In this document: positions 1-7,740 of the stretch, in pieces
How positions within the stretch are numbered: the first letter of the stretch is position 1
How the letters are laid out: every line of letters starts with the position of its first letter
From: MWDV01 sp964634255
GTDB taxonomy: Bacteria; Verrucomicrobiota; Verrucomicrobiia; Limisphaerales; MWDV01
Direction: 5' to 3'
NCBI GenBank assembly: GCA_964634255.1
Contig: CAZWJC010000297.1
Location: forward strand, 1 to 8,441
DNA length: 8,441 nucleotides
The notes under the pieces: model-generated
What the model was told of the DNA's origin: nothing
Database searches by the model: none
Seen by the model: the letters and a program-made list of their open reading frames with translations, nothing else
Made by a program: the position numbers and the translations under genes

Positions 1-2
1 AG

Positions 3-272
3 TGGGAGTTCTACATTATCGTGTCCGGCCGGGGGCAGGTTCGCACGGCGCAGGGGAAGTTCGAGGTGCGCGATGGCGATTGCCTGGTACATCCGCCCGG
101 CGAACCGCATCAACTGACCAACACCGGCGCGGTGGATTTGCTTTACTACGTTGTGGCCGATAACCCGCCCAGCGACGTAACGCATTATCCCGACTCGGCG
201 AAGTACGCTTTGCCCAATCAGGCGCGACCATTTCGGCTCCAGCCCACGAACTACTACGATGGGGAGGAATAA
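3..272 (+). CDS. Cupin-domain protein, C-terminal part (5' end outside window)
   Basis: The frame is open from the window edge and ends with TAA at 270-272, so only the last 89 residues are present and the start is missing. Cupin motif 2, G(X)5PxG(X)2H(X)3N, is matched exactly by GDCLVHPPGEPHQLTN. The preceding WEFYIIVSGRG is the end of cupin motif 1, with its glutamate as a likely metal ligand; the HxH part would lie upstream. The tail carries HYPDS, a motif I associate with single-domain cupins of unknown substrate. Such proteins fold as a small beta-barrel that usually binds one metal ion; they include isomerases, dioxygenases and sugar-binding proteins, and the sequence does not say which. 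No signal peptide can be judged. The following protease frame begins 24 bp after the stop, so co-transcription is possible. Family call is firm; function is unknown. Confidence 0.85.
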   Translation, partial: WEFYIIVSGRGQVRTAQGKFEVRDGDCLVHPPGEPHQLTNTGAVDLLYYVVADNPPSDVTHYPDSAKYALPNQARPFRLQPTNYYDGEE

Positions 273-279
273 CAGTCCG

Positions 280-286
280 GGAGGGG
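280..286 (+). promoter_or_regulatory. Putative ribosome binding site before the protease GTG start
   Basis: The purine run GGAGGGG ends 10 bases before the GTG at 297. It is the only Shine-Dalgarno-like sequence near the protease start, and it favours GTG 297 over the in-frame ATG at 336, which has no such site. The ATG gives a more ordinary signal-peptide length, so the evidence is split. Confidence 0.4.
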
Positions 287-296
287 CTGCAGACAT

Positions 297-3200
297 GTGG
301 CGGGTCTCTGGACACGTTTCGTCAACTGTGGTTTGATGGCGGGGTTAACTGTGGACCGGTTGCGCTTATTCTGTCGCAGGGGCCTTCTCGTGGGAGTGGC
401 CGGTGCGGTGATTTGCCTGATGAGGCTGTCGGCGTTTGGGGGTACGGTCTCCCCGAACTCGTGCAAGCTGCGCGTCAATGAACCCGCCGTGGTTGTTACC
501 CTCCAGGCCCAAGGGGCGCGGGTGCTCGCGAACTATGGGAGTTTTCAGTTGCTGGAAGTTGGGCCGGTGGCGGCGCTGAAAACGCGCTCACACGCTTCGG
601 TGGGGACCATCCAGTCCGACCTGATTGAGTTGAACGCGCGCCGCTTGGATCCACGCACGTCGGAGACCCGTGCGCTTCGTCAATCCGTTGGGCATTTTTC
701 GGGGAGGCGGCTGCACCTCGTCCAATTCATCGGGCCGGTCAAATCCGAATGGCGCAGCCGCTTGGAGCAAACCGGCGTTCGGGTGATTCAGTTCATTCCT
801 CAGAACGCGTACTTGGTTCAGGGCGACGCGCTGGCCCTGGGGCGATTGCAGACACTCGCTGGAGTTGCTGACTTCATTCAGTGGGAGGCAGCTTATACCG
901 GCGACCTCAAGGTGCACCCGGACGCGCGAACGGCGGACGCCAGCGGGCGCAAGCGGACGCCGGCGACCGATTTGTTTGCCGTGCAGTTGTTGGAGGATGC
1001 GAAGGCGAATTCCACAACGCTGGCACTCGTGGACAGTCTCAAACTGGCACCGCTGCAGCGGGACGTGCGCGTACTGGGCTACCGGAATCTCATCGTCCGG
1101 CTGCCGGCAAGCCGGTTGGCAGAGCTAGCGGCGCAGCCGGATGTGGTTTCAGTGCAGCCGTATTTGCCGCGGCGCAAGTGGGACGAACGGCAGGATCAGA
1201 TTCTGGCGGGCAACCTTGCTGGCACAGCGCCGGCGGGACCGGGCTATCTGGCGTGGCTGGAGCGTGAGGGGTTCACGCAAGCGCAGTTTGTCGATTCGGG
1301 CTTCGCCGTGGATATCACGGACAGCGGCTTGGATAACGGCAGCACCGCGCCGAGTCACTGTGGCCTTTATGAAGGCGGGGACGGTGCGCGTCCCAGCCGG
1401 GTGATCTACAACCGGCTGGAAGGCGAGCCGAACCCGGGCAGCACAATCGAGGGGTGCGATGGACACGGGACGCTCAACGCCCACATCGTGGCCGGCTACA
1501 ACGATTCGACCAACGGCTTTCCCCATGCCGATGCGGCAGGCTACCATTACGGACTGGGCGTCTGTCCGTTCGTGAAGGTGGGCTCATCGGTGGTTTTCGA
1601 TCCGGCGTGGTTCACCAACCCAAACTACTTGGACCTGCAATCGCGGGCTTACCGCGATGGGGCGCGAATCAGTGCGAACAGTTGGGGGGCTGACACGGGC
1701 GGGGCTTATGACATGGACAGCCAGGCATACGACGCCCTTGTGCGCGACGCCCAGCCGGCCGACGCCGCGGAAGCGGCCGAGGGCAACCAAGAAATGGTGA
1801 TCCTCTTTGCCGCTGGCAATTCCGGTCCTGGTTCACAAACCATCAGTTCGCCTGGCAGTGGCAAGAATGTGATCACCGTGGGGGCAGCGGAAAATGTGCA
1901 CTCGCACTCCTCGACCAACGGTGGACTCGATGATTTTGGGAACGACGGATGCAATGTGGCGGATAACGGCGCGGACAGCGCAGATGATCTGGCGGAATTC
2001 TCCGGTCGCGGGCCGTGTGCCGACGGACGGGTGAAGCCGGACGTGGTGGCGCCTGGGACGCATGTGACGGGAGGGGTGACACAAGCAGCACTGTCGAGCC
2101 TGGGGACCGGTTTGGCCGCCGACAGCTTTGCAGCGACCGGCGTGTGTGCCCTTCTTGGCGGGGGAGGCCGCGACAACCAAGCGAGCTACTTCCCGGTGGA
2201 TCAGCAGTTCTACACGACCTCCTCCGGCACGAGTCATTCTACGCCGGCTGTGGCCGGGGCCTGTGCCCTATTGCGGCAACGGTTCATCAACCAGGGACGG
2301 AGGCCGCCCAGTCCTGCCCTTACCAAGGCTCTGCTCGTGAACTCGGCGCGGTATCTGGCCGGAGACGGCGCCGCTGACACCCTGCCTTCGCCGAACCAGG
2401 GAATGGGCGAAGCCTACCTGGGGATGGCACTGGATGCCACGCCGCGGCTGTTGCGTGATCAATTGCCGGCCGACAAGTTCACCGCTACGGGCGAGCACCG
2501 CATGTTCGTGGCCACCGTTGCTGATCTTAGTCGACCGGTACGCGTAACGCTCGCTTGGACGGACGCGCCGGGCGCCACCTTTGCCAACGCTTGGAACAAC
2601 GATCTCGACCTCACGCTGGCGGTAAACGGTCAGACCTACCGGGGGAATTTTTTCCAAGGCGCTTTCTCTGCGCCCGATGGCGAGGCGGACGCGAGGAACA
2701 ATGTGGAAAGCGTGTTTCTGCCCGCGGGCGTCACCGGCAGCATTGTGGTGACCATCACGGCGGCGAACCTGAATTCCGACGGCGTGCCAAACGAAGAACC
2801 GGCAGTGGACCAGGATTTCGCGCTGGTGGTTTACAATGCGGTTGAAGCGCAGGTGCCGGTGATGGTCGGGGGCGAGATGGTGCTGGCGGCTGAAGGTTGC
2901 ACGCCCACCAATGGCGTCGTGGACCCCGGAGAAACCGTGAGCGTCAGCTTCACGCTTCGCAATGTGGGACTGGCGGCTACCAAGGATTTGAAGGCCACGC
3001 TCCGCTCGACGGGCGGAATTCAGGCGATCCAGGGCCAGCAGGATTACGGCGAGCTTAGTGTCGAGGGTGGGGCGGTGGCCCGCACTTTTTCGTTCACGGC
3101 ACACGGCGAGTGTGGTTCGACGGTGTGCGCGACTCTTGCGCTGGAAGACCAAGGCACTAACCTTGGCGTCGCCACATTCCAGATTCCGTTGGGGCACTCT

Positions 3201-5771
3201 GGCCCCATCTTCGTCGAGAACTTTGATGCCGTGGCGGCACCGGCATTGCCCGCGGCTTGGACCACGACAGCCTCAGGCTCTGCTTCTGTCTGGGCCACGG
3301 CGACACAAGGTGGAGACTCCTTGCCCAACGTGGCGTTGGCTACAACTCCCGGGGCCGCAGGTGTGGCCGATTTAACTTCGCCGGTGATCTCCTTGCCGGT
3401 GTATCCCGCGCAACTGAGCTTCGTGCATCGTTACCATACGGAAGAGATCTTTGACGGTGGCGTGCTGGAGGTGAAAATTGGGGACGGAACATTTGTGGAT
3501 ATTCTCTCTGCCGGCGGCAGTTTCTTGGCAGGGAGCTACAACCAGACTTTGTATGTTACCGACAACCCTTTAGGAGGGCGGCAGGCTTGGACAGGCGACT
3601 CCCGCGGTTACGTCACGACGATTGTGGACTTGCCAGCGTCGGCCGCTGGCAAGCGGGTTCAGTTTCGTTGGCGGTGTGGCACTGACGGAGCGGCCAGCAT
3701 CGAAGGGTGGTGCGTAGATTCCATCAGCCTGCGCTCGCGTATTTGTTGTGGCGACGGTTTGGTCGGACTGCCGCTGCTGGTTGCCGGGGGCTGGACGGTG
3801 GCGGCAGAGAATTGCGGGGCGGCAAACGCTGCGGTGGATCCAGGGGAAACCGTCCTCCTGAACCTCGGCATTAAAAATCTTGGCACAGCGACCGCGACCA
3901 ATGTGGTGGCGACGTTGGTGGACGGTGGCGGAGTGACCGCTTCAGGTCCGGCGCAGCATTACGGGCTGGTGCCAATGTCTGGCGCACTGGTCTGTCGCCC
4001 CTTCGCGCTGACGGCGACGGGTACGTGTGGGGAAACCGTAACTGCGACTCTGCGATTGCAGGAGGGCGGCGCCAATCTGGGGACGGTTAGCTTTGCCATC
4101 CCACTGGGGCGCTGCGGGAGCATTCTTCTGGAGAACTTTGACGGGGTTACGCCACCGTCGCTGCCGGCTGGCTGGACTTCGGTAACGTCCGGCGCGCACC
4201 AACCGTGGATTGTCGCCGACGCCTCATTGCAGTCAGTGACCAACGCAGCGTTTGCCGTGGCCGGTTCTAGTGCGGGATGGAGTGCGCTGGTTTCGCCCGT
4301 GTGCATGGTGCCGCCGCGCGAGGCGCAACTCAGTTTTCGCCAGAGTCGGAATCTGGCAACCGGGGAGAGCGGTGGGGCGTACGACGCCGGCGCGCTGGAG
4401 ATCAAGATTGGCGAAGGTGATTGGACGGACATTACGTCCGCCGGCGGCACGTTCGTCACCGGTGAATATGCGCATTTCGTGGATGGTGAGCATGGTAATC
4501 CACTCGGCTGGCGGATGGCTTGGGGAGGAACGTCCTTCGGATTTGTCCCCACGGTCGTCAACCTGCCTGAAGCCTCGCACGGACAGCCCGTCCAATTCCG
4601 TTGGCTGTTTGGTACGGACCACACCGCCGGCGGTGAGGGTTGGTGGATAGACAGTGTTGACGTGACGGCGCAGGTATGTGCGGAAGGCCCCTTGGGACCG
4701 CTGATCACGACGCAGCCTGTGGCACGTACGACCGCTGTCGGCGAGAACGCCTCCTTTGGGGTGACTGCCATCGGCCCCGGTCCGCTGACTTACCAGTGGC
4801 GATTCAACGGGACGAACCTTCTGGGTGCGACCACTGACACCTGTTGCCTGACCAATGTGGACCGGAGCGATGCTGGCGATTACTCGGTTGTGGTTGCGAA
4901 CCCCGCGAGTGTGGTGGCCAGCGCCAACGCGCAGCTTACCGTGTTGAATCCAGCGCGCCCCGCGATCATTGCACGCTGGGATTTTAACAGCGCGCCGTCC
5001 GATGCCGACCCCGGCACGGGATCCACGCGTCCCACTCTTGGCCAGGGAGTGGCGGTGGCGATTGGTGGGGTGACGGAAGGGTTCCGCCTCGGCTCGCAAA
5101 ACGATCCCGCCACGGGCAACGTGGACAATTCCGCGTGGCTGCTGTCCGGCTTTCCAGCGCAAGGCGCGGCCAATAAATCGGCGGGTGCCAGCTTTGAGGT
5201 GAACACCGTCGGGTGGGAAAACATCGCCGTTGTATGGGACCAACTGGTCAGCAGCACCGCGAGCAAGTACTGCCGCCTGCAATATTCTACCGACGGGACC
5301 AGCTACCACGACTCGCCGCTGGCCACGGGCATGGGCGCTGCCGCTTCATTTGAGACCAAGAGCAACAATTTGGCGGCAATCTTGGGCGCGGGCGACAATG
5401 CGACTTTCGCCTTCCGCATCGTGACCGAATTCGAGAACACCGCCACTGGCATCGGGAATGCCAGTTACACCACGGCGTCCGCCGCCGGTTATGCCTCCTC
5501 GGGTTCCCTAGGGCTCGATTTGGTGACGGTATGGGGACAGCCCATCACCCCGCCGCCGCCGAGTGTGGTTCTGACCGTGCTCGGAAATGCGTCCGGGGGA
5601 GGCCTCCGGTTCAGCGTCAGTGGGGACGTCGCAGTGAAGTGCGTAGTCGAAGCCTCACCCGATCTGATGCACTGGACTCCGATGGTGACGAACCTCATTC
5701 CGTTCACCTTCGCCGACGCGGAGTCTGTCCGCTCAGCACAACGGTTCTTCCGGGCCAAGCCGCTGCGCTGA
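297..5771 (+). CDS. Large secreted subtilisin-like serine protease (S8, KP-43-like) with tandem C-terminal modules
   Basis: 1824-residue extracellular endopeptidase. Signal peptide: arginines, then LLVGVAGAVICLM, with cleavage near residue 50; an RR pair precedes the hydrophobic core, so Tat export is conceivable. Residues 136-300 resemble two consecutive I9-type propeptide halves. Catalytic domain about 335-700: Asp in DITDSG (D342), His in DGHGT (H390), oxyanion Asn in AAGNSG (N508), Ser in SGTSHSTP (S646). Residues 715-850 form the KP-43-type beta-barrel (WTDAPG, NNDLDL, NNVES). Two tandem repeat units follow (853-1154 and 1155-1465), each a 'VDPGETV' beta-sandwich plus an 'ENFD..LPAGWT' jelly-roll like those in immune-inhibitor-A/MAM-type proteins. 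Then come an Ig-like domain (1466-1552), a WDFN module (1560-1748), a PPPP linker and a C-terminal 'VEASPDLMHWTP...RFFRAKP' module. Start chosen for the upstream GGAGGGG; ATG 336 (residue 14) is the alternative. Fold and catalytic call are firm; substrate is unknown. Confidence 0.93.
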   Translation: MAGLWTRFVNCGLMAGLTVDRLRLFCRRGLLVGVAGAVICLMRLSAFGGTVSPNSCKLRVNEPAVVVTLQAQGARVLANYGSFQLLEVGPVAALKTRSHASVGTIQSDLIELNARRLDPRTSETRALRQSVGHFSGRRLHLVQFIGPVKSEWRSRLEQTGVRVIQFIPQNAYLVQGDALALGRLQTLAGVADFIQWEAAYTGDLKVHPDARTADASGRKRTPATDLFAVQLLEDAKANSTTLALVDSLKLAPLQRDVRVLGYRNLIVRLPASRLAELAAQPDVVSVQPYLPRRKWDERQDQILAGNLAGTAPAGPGYLAWLEREGFTQAQFVDSGFAVDITDSGLDNGSTAPSHCGLYEGGDGARPSRVIYNRLEGEPNPGSTIEGCDGHGTLNAHIVAGYNDSTNGFPHADAAGYHYGLGVCPFVKVGSSVVFDPAWFTNPNYLDLQSRAYRDGARISANSWGADTGGAYDMDSQAYDALVRDAQPADAAEAAEGNQEMVILFAAGNSGPGSQTISSPGSGKNVITVGAAENVHSHSSTNGGLDDFGNDGCNVADNGADSADDLAEFSGRGPCADGRVKPDVVAPGTHVTGGVTQAALSSLGTGLAADSFAATGVCALLGGGGRDNQASYFPVDQQFYTTSSGTSHSTPAVAGACALLRQRFINQGRRPPSPALTKALLVNSARYLAGDGAADTLPSPNQGMGEAYLGMALDATPRLLRDQLPADKFTATGEHRMFVATVADLSRPVRVTLAWTDAPGATFANAWNNDLDLTLAVNGQTYRGNFFQGAFSAPDGEADARNNVESVFLPAGVTGSIVVTITAANLNSDGVPNEEPAVDQDFALVVYNAVEAQVPVMVGGEMVLAAEGCTPTNGVVDPGETVSVSFTLRNVGLAATKDLKATLRSTGGIQAIQGQQDYGELSVEGGAVARTFSFTAHGECGSTVCATLALEDQGTNLGVATFQIPLGHSGPIFVENFDAVAAPALPAAWTTTASGSASVWATATQGGDSLPNVALATTPGAAGVADLTSPVISLPVYPAQLSFVHRYHTEEIFDGGVLEVKIGDGTFVDILSAGGSFLAGSYNQTLYVTDNPLGGRQAWTGDSRGYVTTIVDLPASAAGKRVQFRWRCGTDGAASIEGWCVDSISLRSRICCGDGLVGLPLLVAGGWTVAAENCGAANAAVDPGETVLLNLGIKNLGTATATNVVATLVDGGGVTASGPAQHYGLVPMSGALVCRPFALTATGTCGETVTATLRLQEGGANLGTVSFAIPLGRCGSILLENFDGVTPPSLPAGWTSVTSGAHQPWIVADASLQSVTNAAFAVAGSSAGWSALVSPVCMVPPREAQLSFRQSRNLATGESGGAYDAGALEIKIGEGDWTDITSAGGTFVTGEYAHFVDGEHGNPLGWRMAWGGTSFGFVPTVVNLPEASHGQPVQFRWLFGTDHTAGGEGWWIDSVDVTAQVCAEGPLGPLITTQPVARTTAVGENASFGVTAIGPGPLTYQWRFNGTNLLGATTDTCCLTNVDRSDAGDYSVVVANPASVVASANAQLTVLNPARPAIIARWDFNSAPSDADPGTGSTRPTLGQGVAVAIGGVTEGFRLGSQNDPATGNVDNSAWLLSGFPAQGAANKSAGASFEVNTVGWENIAVVWDQLVSSTASKYCRLQYSTDGTSYHDSPLATGMGAAASFETKSNNLAAILGAGDNATFAFRIVTEFENTATGIGNASYTTASAAGYASSGSLGLDLVTVWGQPITPPPPSVVLTVLGNASGGGLRFSVSGDVAVKCVVEASPDLMHWTPMVTNLIPFTFADAESVRSAQRFFRAKPLR
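2853..4691 (+). repeat. Internal tandem duplication in the protease (two ~300-residue units)
   Basis: Unit A (residues 853-1154, bases 2853-3758) and unit B (residues 1155-1465, bases 3759-4691) share the same order of landmarks. These are GG..(V/L)AAE.C, VDPGETV, N(V/L)G, Q.YG, CG.TV.ATL, IPLG, ENFD, LPA.WT, LSF, GG.F..G.Y, NPLG, AW.G.S.G, VQFRW, GTD, EGW..DS and a closing cysteine. DNA identity is only moderate, so the duplication is old. Paired cysteines suggest disulfides, consistent with export. These units probably bind substrate or surface rather than catalyse; that role is inference. Confidence 0.85.
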
Positions 5772-6062
5772 GCCGCCACGCGGTTGTTGACATAAAGGGG
5801 AACACTCTGAGACGACATTGTCGCTGCGGTGTGTGGCGTTTCCGCTCTCACCTCTCTGCGTCGGTCGCGTCTCGGCGACTGCTTAATACGATTCCGAGTG
5901 CTTCGTTACGGCAGAGTGGCGCTTGCGCTCTCGCGATGCTGGCGGACTGCGCATCAGGGCCAAGAACCGCATGAATATGTGGGCGGAGTAAATGGCCTCG
6001 CCGCTGGCCATTCCTCCAGCCTCACCCTAAACTCACGCAGTTATTCTCAAAACCCACTGCCT
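5772..6062. other. Intergenic region without a recognisable gene
   Basis: 291 bp between the protease stop and the amylase ATG. The reading frame of the amylase stays open upstream to 5829, but that extension is arginine-rich, has no family resemblance and would bury a good signal peptide, so I do not count it as coding. No strong terminator follows the protease: the only stem, CCGC/GCGG at 5774-5784, is 4 bp with no T-run. A TTGACA at 5787-5792 lacks a convincing -10 box. The one clear structure is the inverted repeat at 5991-6012. Confidence 0.6.
5991..6012. promoter_or_regulatory. Perfect 7-bp inverted repeat upstream of the amylase gene
   Basis: AATGGCC at 5991-5997 and GGCCATT at 6006-6012 are perfect complements around an 8-base spacer, centred about 60 bp before the amylase ATG. 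The dyad could be a transcription-factor operator or a short mRNA hairpin in the leader. There is no following T-run, so it is not a typical intrinsic terminator. A single 7-bp dyad can also occur by chance. Confidence 0.35.
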
Positions 6063-7448
6063 ATGAAAGTGATCGTGCGTCAACTCATCGTCCTGGCCCT
6101 CGCTGCGAACTTCTGGTTCTCCGCTGTCTGCCTGCATGCCGACGACAATCTCTCCAGCCTCAATGCCCGCAAAGCGCCTGCTTGGGTCCGAGACGCGGTC
6201 GTCTATGAAGTTTACCCGCGCAGCTTCTCCGCCGCCGGGGACTTTAACGGCATCACTGCCAAGCTCGACGAGTTGAAAGACATCGGCGTCACGGTACTCT
6301 GGGTGATGCCCATCCATCCCATCGGCGAGAAGCTTCGCAAAGGCACGCTCGGCAGCCCATACGCCGTCCGGGATTATTACGCCATCAATCCCGAGTTCGG
6401 CACCACGAACGATTTCCGCAATCTCGTCGCCGCCGCCCATCAGCGCGGGCTCAAAGTCATCATAGACATCGTCGCCAACCACACCGCGTGGGACAACGTG
6501 CTGATCAGCTCGCACCCCGAGTTCTACAAGAAGGACGCCGCTGGCCAGATCATCCCGCCTGTCGCCGATTGGTCTGATGTCGCCGGCCTGGATTACGCCA
6601 ATCCGCAGCTCCGCGCGTACATGATCGGCATGCTCAAATACTGGGTCACCGAGTTTCAGCTCGACGGCTTTCGCTGCGACGTCGCTCACATGGTGCCGGT
6701 GGATTTCTGGGAACAAGCCCGCGCCGAGTTGGACAAAGTCCGCCCCGATCTCTTTCTCCTGGCCGAGGCCAGCCAGCCGCCGCTGTTGGTGAAGGCGTTC
6801 GACATGGATTACTCGTGGCCGTTCCACGGCACGCTGAACCGCGTCCTGCTCGAAGGCGCGCCCGCCAGCGAGTTGCGTCGTTCTTGGGAGGAAAGCCTCC
6901 GCCAGTTCCCGAAAGGCGCGCTCCACCTGCGCATCTCCGACAACCACGACGAGGCCCGTGCCGTGGCCCGGTTTGGCATCCGCGGCGCGCTCGCCGCCCA
7001 GGCCCTGATGTTCGCGCTCGACGGCGTGCCGCTGCTCTACAACGGCATGGAAGTCGGCGACGCCACCGAGTCTGGCGCGCCCGCGCTCTTCGAGAAGCTG
7101 CCCGTGTTCTGGCAGCCCAAGGAGCGCCCGCCGCTGCGCGACATCTATCGTGCGCTCGCCCAACTCCGCCAGACCTACGCCCCGTTCCGCAGCGACCGCG
7201 TCATCTGGCTGCGCAACTCCGACGATGCGAACCTCATCACGATCATGCGGCTGGACGAGAAAGACGAATTCGTCATCGCCGTCAACCTCTCCAGCCGGCC
7301 GGTGATCGGCTGGGTGGAAGTGATGAACGACCAGCAATTCAAACCGATTAAGGTCGCTGGTATGCCCGAAGCCCCCGCCAGCGGTTTTCCGCTCTTCCGC
7401 CTAAACGGCTTCGAATGGCGCATCTACCACCGGGCTGTGTCGAAATAG
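6063..7448 (+). CDS. Secreted GH13 alpha-amylase-family glycoside hydrolase
   Basis: 461 residues, predicted to hydrolyse alpha-1,4-glucosidic bonds in starch or maltodextrins outside the cytoplasm. The start is set by the signal peptide: MKVIVRQ, a hydrophobic core and a likely cut after CLHA (residue 26); no Shine-Dalgarno is visible. The (beta/alpha)8 barrel spans about 40-370. Conserved regions: I, DIVANH (D135-H140); II, GFRCDVAH with nucleophile D206; III, LLAEAS with acid/base E235; IV, SDNHDEAR with D296. VVYEVYPRSF (beta-1), MPIHPIGE (beta-2) and GVPLLYNGMEVG (beta-8) complete the fold. Residues from about 371 form a beta-rich C-terminal domain. Domain B is short and there is no starch-binding module, so soluble oligosaccharides may be the substrate; a trans-glycosylating activity cannot be excluded. 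Its codons favour C in the third position much more than the protease gene's do. It converges on the DUF4365 gene. Confidence 0.93.
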   Translation: MKVIVRQLIVLALAANFWFSAVCLHADDNLSSLNARKAPAWVRDAVVYEVYPRSFSAAGDFNGITAKLDELKDIGVTVLWVMPIHPIGEKLRKGTLGSPYAVRDYYAINPEFGTTNDFRNLVAAAHQRGLKVIIDIVANHTAWDNVLISSHPEFYKKDAAGQIIPPVADWSDVAGLDYANPQLRAYMIGMLKYWVTEFQLDGFRCDVAHMVPVDFWEQARAELDKVRPDLFLLAEASQPPLLVKAFDMDYSWPFHGTLNRVLLEGAPASELRRSWEESLRQFPKGALHLRISDNHDEARAVARFGIRGALAAQALMFALDGVPLLYNGMEVGDATESGAPALFEKLPVFWQPKERPPLRDIYRALAQLRQTYAPFRSDRVIWLRNSDDANLITIMRLDEKDEFVIAVNLSSRPVIGWVEVMNDQQFKPIKVAGMPEAPASGFPLFRLNGFEWRIYHRAVSK

Positions 7449-7469
7449 ACGGCCCACCGGACGGAAGTT

Positions 7470-7537
7470 GGCAAGAACATTGAGGGCAAGAACATGCGGC
7501 TGCGATCTCCTATTTTCCTGCCGTCAATCTTCCTGCC
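7470..7537. repeat. Long imperfect inverted repeat whose arms are each a 15-bp-period tandem repeat
   Basis: The left arm has GGCAAGAACAT twice (7470-7480 and 7485-7495). The right arm has TTCCTGCCG twice (7515-7523 and 7530-7538), also 15 bp apart. Folding 7470-7496 onto 7511-7537 gives 21 Watson-Crick pairs, one G-T and five mismatches around a 14-base loop. Two mismatches are A/C, which become G-U pairs in RNA from the - strand, so the - strand folds better. It starts 22 bp after the amylase stop. It looks like an intergenic REP-type element; no named family is assigned. Confidence 0.75.
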
Positions 7538-7610
7538 GAAGGTTCGGGTTCAGTAAACCAGCGCCAGCACCGGCATGATCGTCAGCCACAAATGGGCTCA
7601 ACGACCAGCC

Positions 7611-7625
7611 CGGCCTGAAAGGCCG
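7611..7625. repeat. Small hairpin, CGGCCT-GAA-AGGCCG
   Basis: Perfect 6-bp stem with a 3-base loop. It shares the CTGAA apex with the hairpin at 7683-7701, and an imperfect stem (7638-7665) lies between them. The trio looks like one composite intergenic repeat. Confidence 0.6.
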
Positions 7626-7682
7626 CGCGTGAACCAGCCCAAGGCAAGCGCTGCGCCGCCCTGGGTCCGATGCCCCCAATCC

Positions 7683-7701
7683 GCCGCTCTGAAGGAGCGG
7701 C
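7683..7701. repeat. Small hairpin, GCCGCTC-TGAAG-GAGCGGC
   Basis: Perfect 7-bp stem with a 5-base loop, built like the hairpin at 7611-7625 with TGAA at the apex. There is no T-run on either side, so it is not a classic terminator. Confidence 0.6.
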
Positions 7702-7740
7702 AGTAATCTGGCAACCCACCTCCACAGGCCCGCGGCTTGG

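Noticed and set aside
2268..3197. 309-residue open frame on the - strand within the protease gene
   Set aside because: No motif, unusual composition, and opposite the catalytic serine region and beta-barrel.
4233..5309. 358-residue open frame on the - strand within the protease gene
   Set aside because: Arginine/glycine-rich with no domain signature; it lies wholly opposite well-defined repeat, Ig-like and WDFN modules.
5787..5792. TTGACA as a -35 promoter element
   Set aside because: No acceptable -10 sequence lies 16-19 bp downstream.
5829..6062. N-terminal extension of the amylase frame
   Set aside because: Arginine-rich and unlike any domain; it would put 78 residues before a good signal peptide starting at 6063.
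6033..7337. 434-residue open frame on the - strand, opposite the amylase gene
   Set aside because: It is rich in H, D, E, V and G with no recognisable motif, as expected antisense to a gene with C-ending codons. The + strand has a complete GH13 enzyme.
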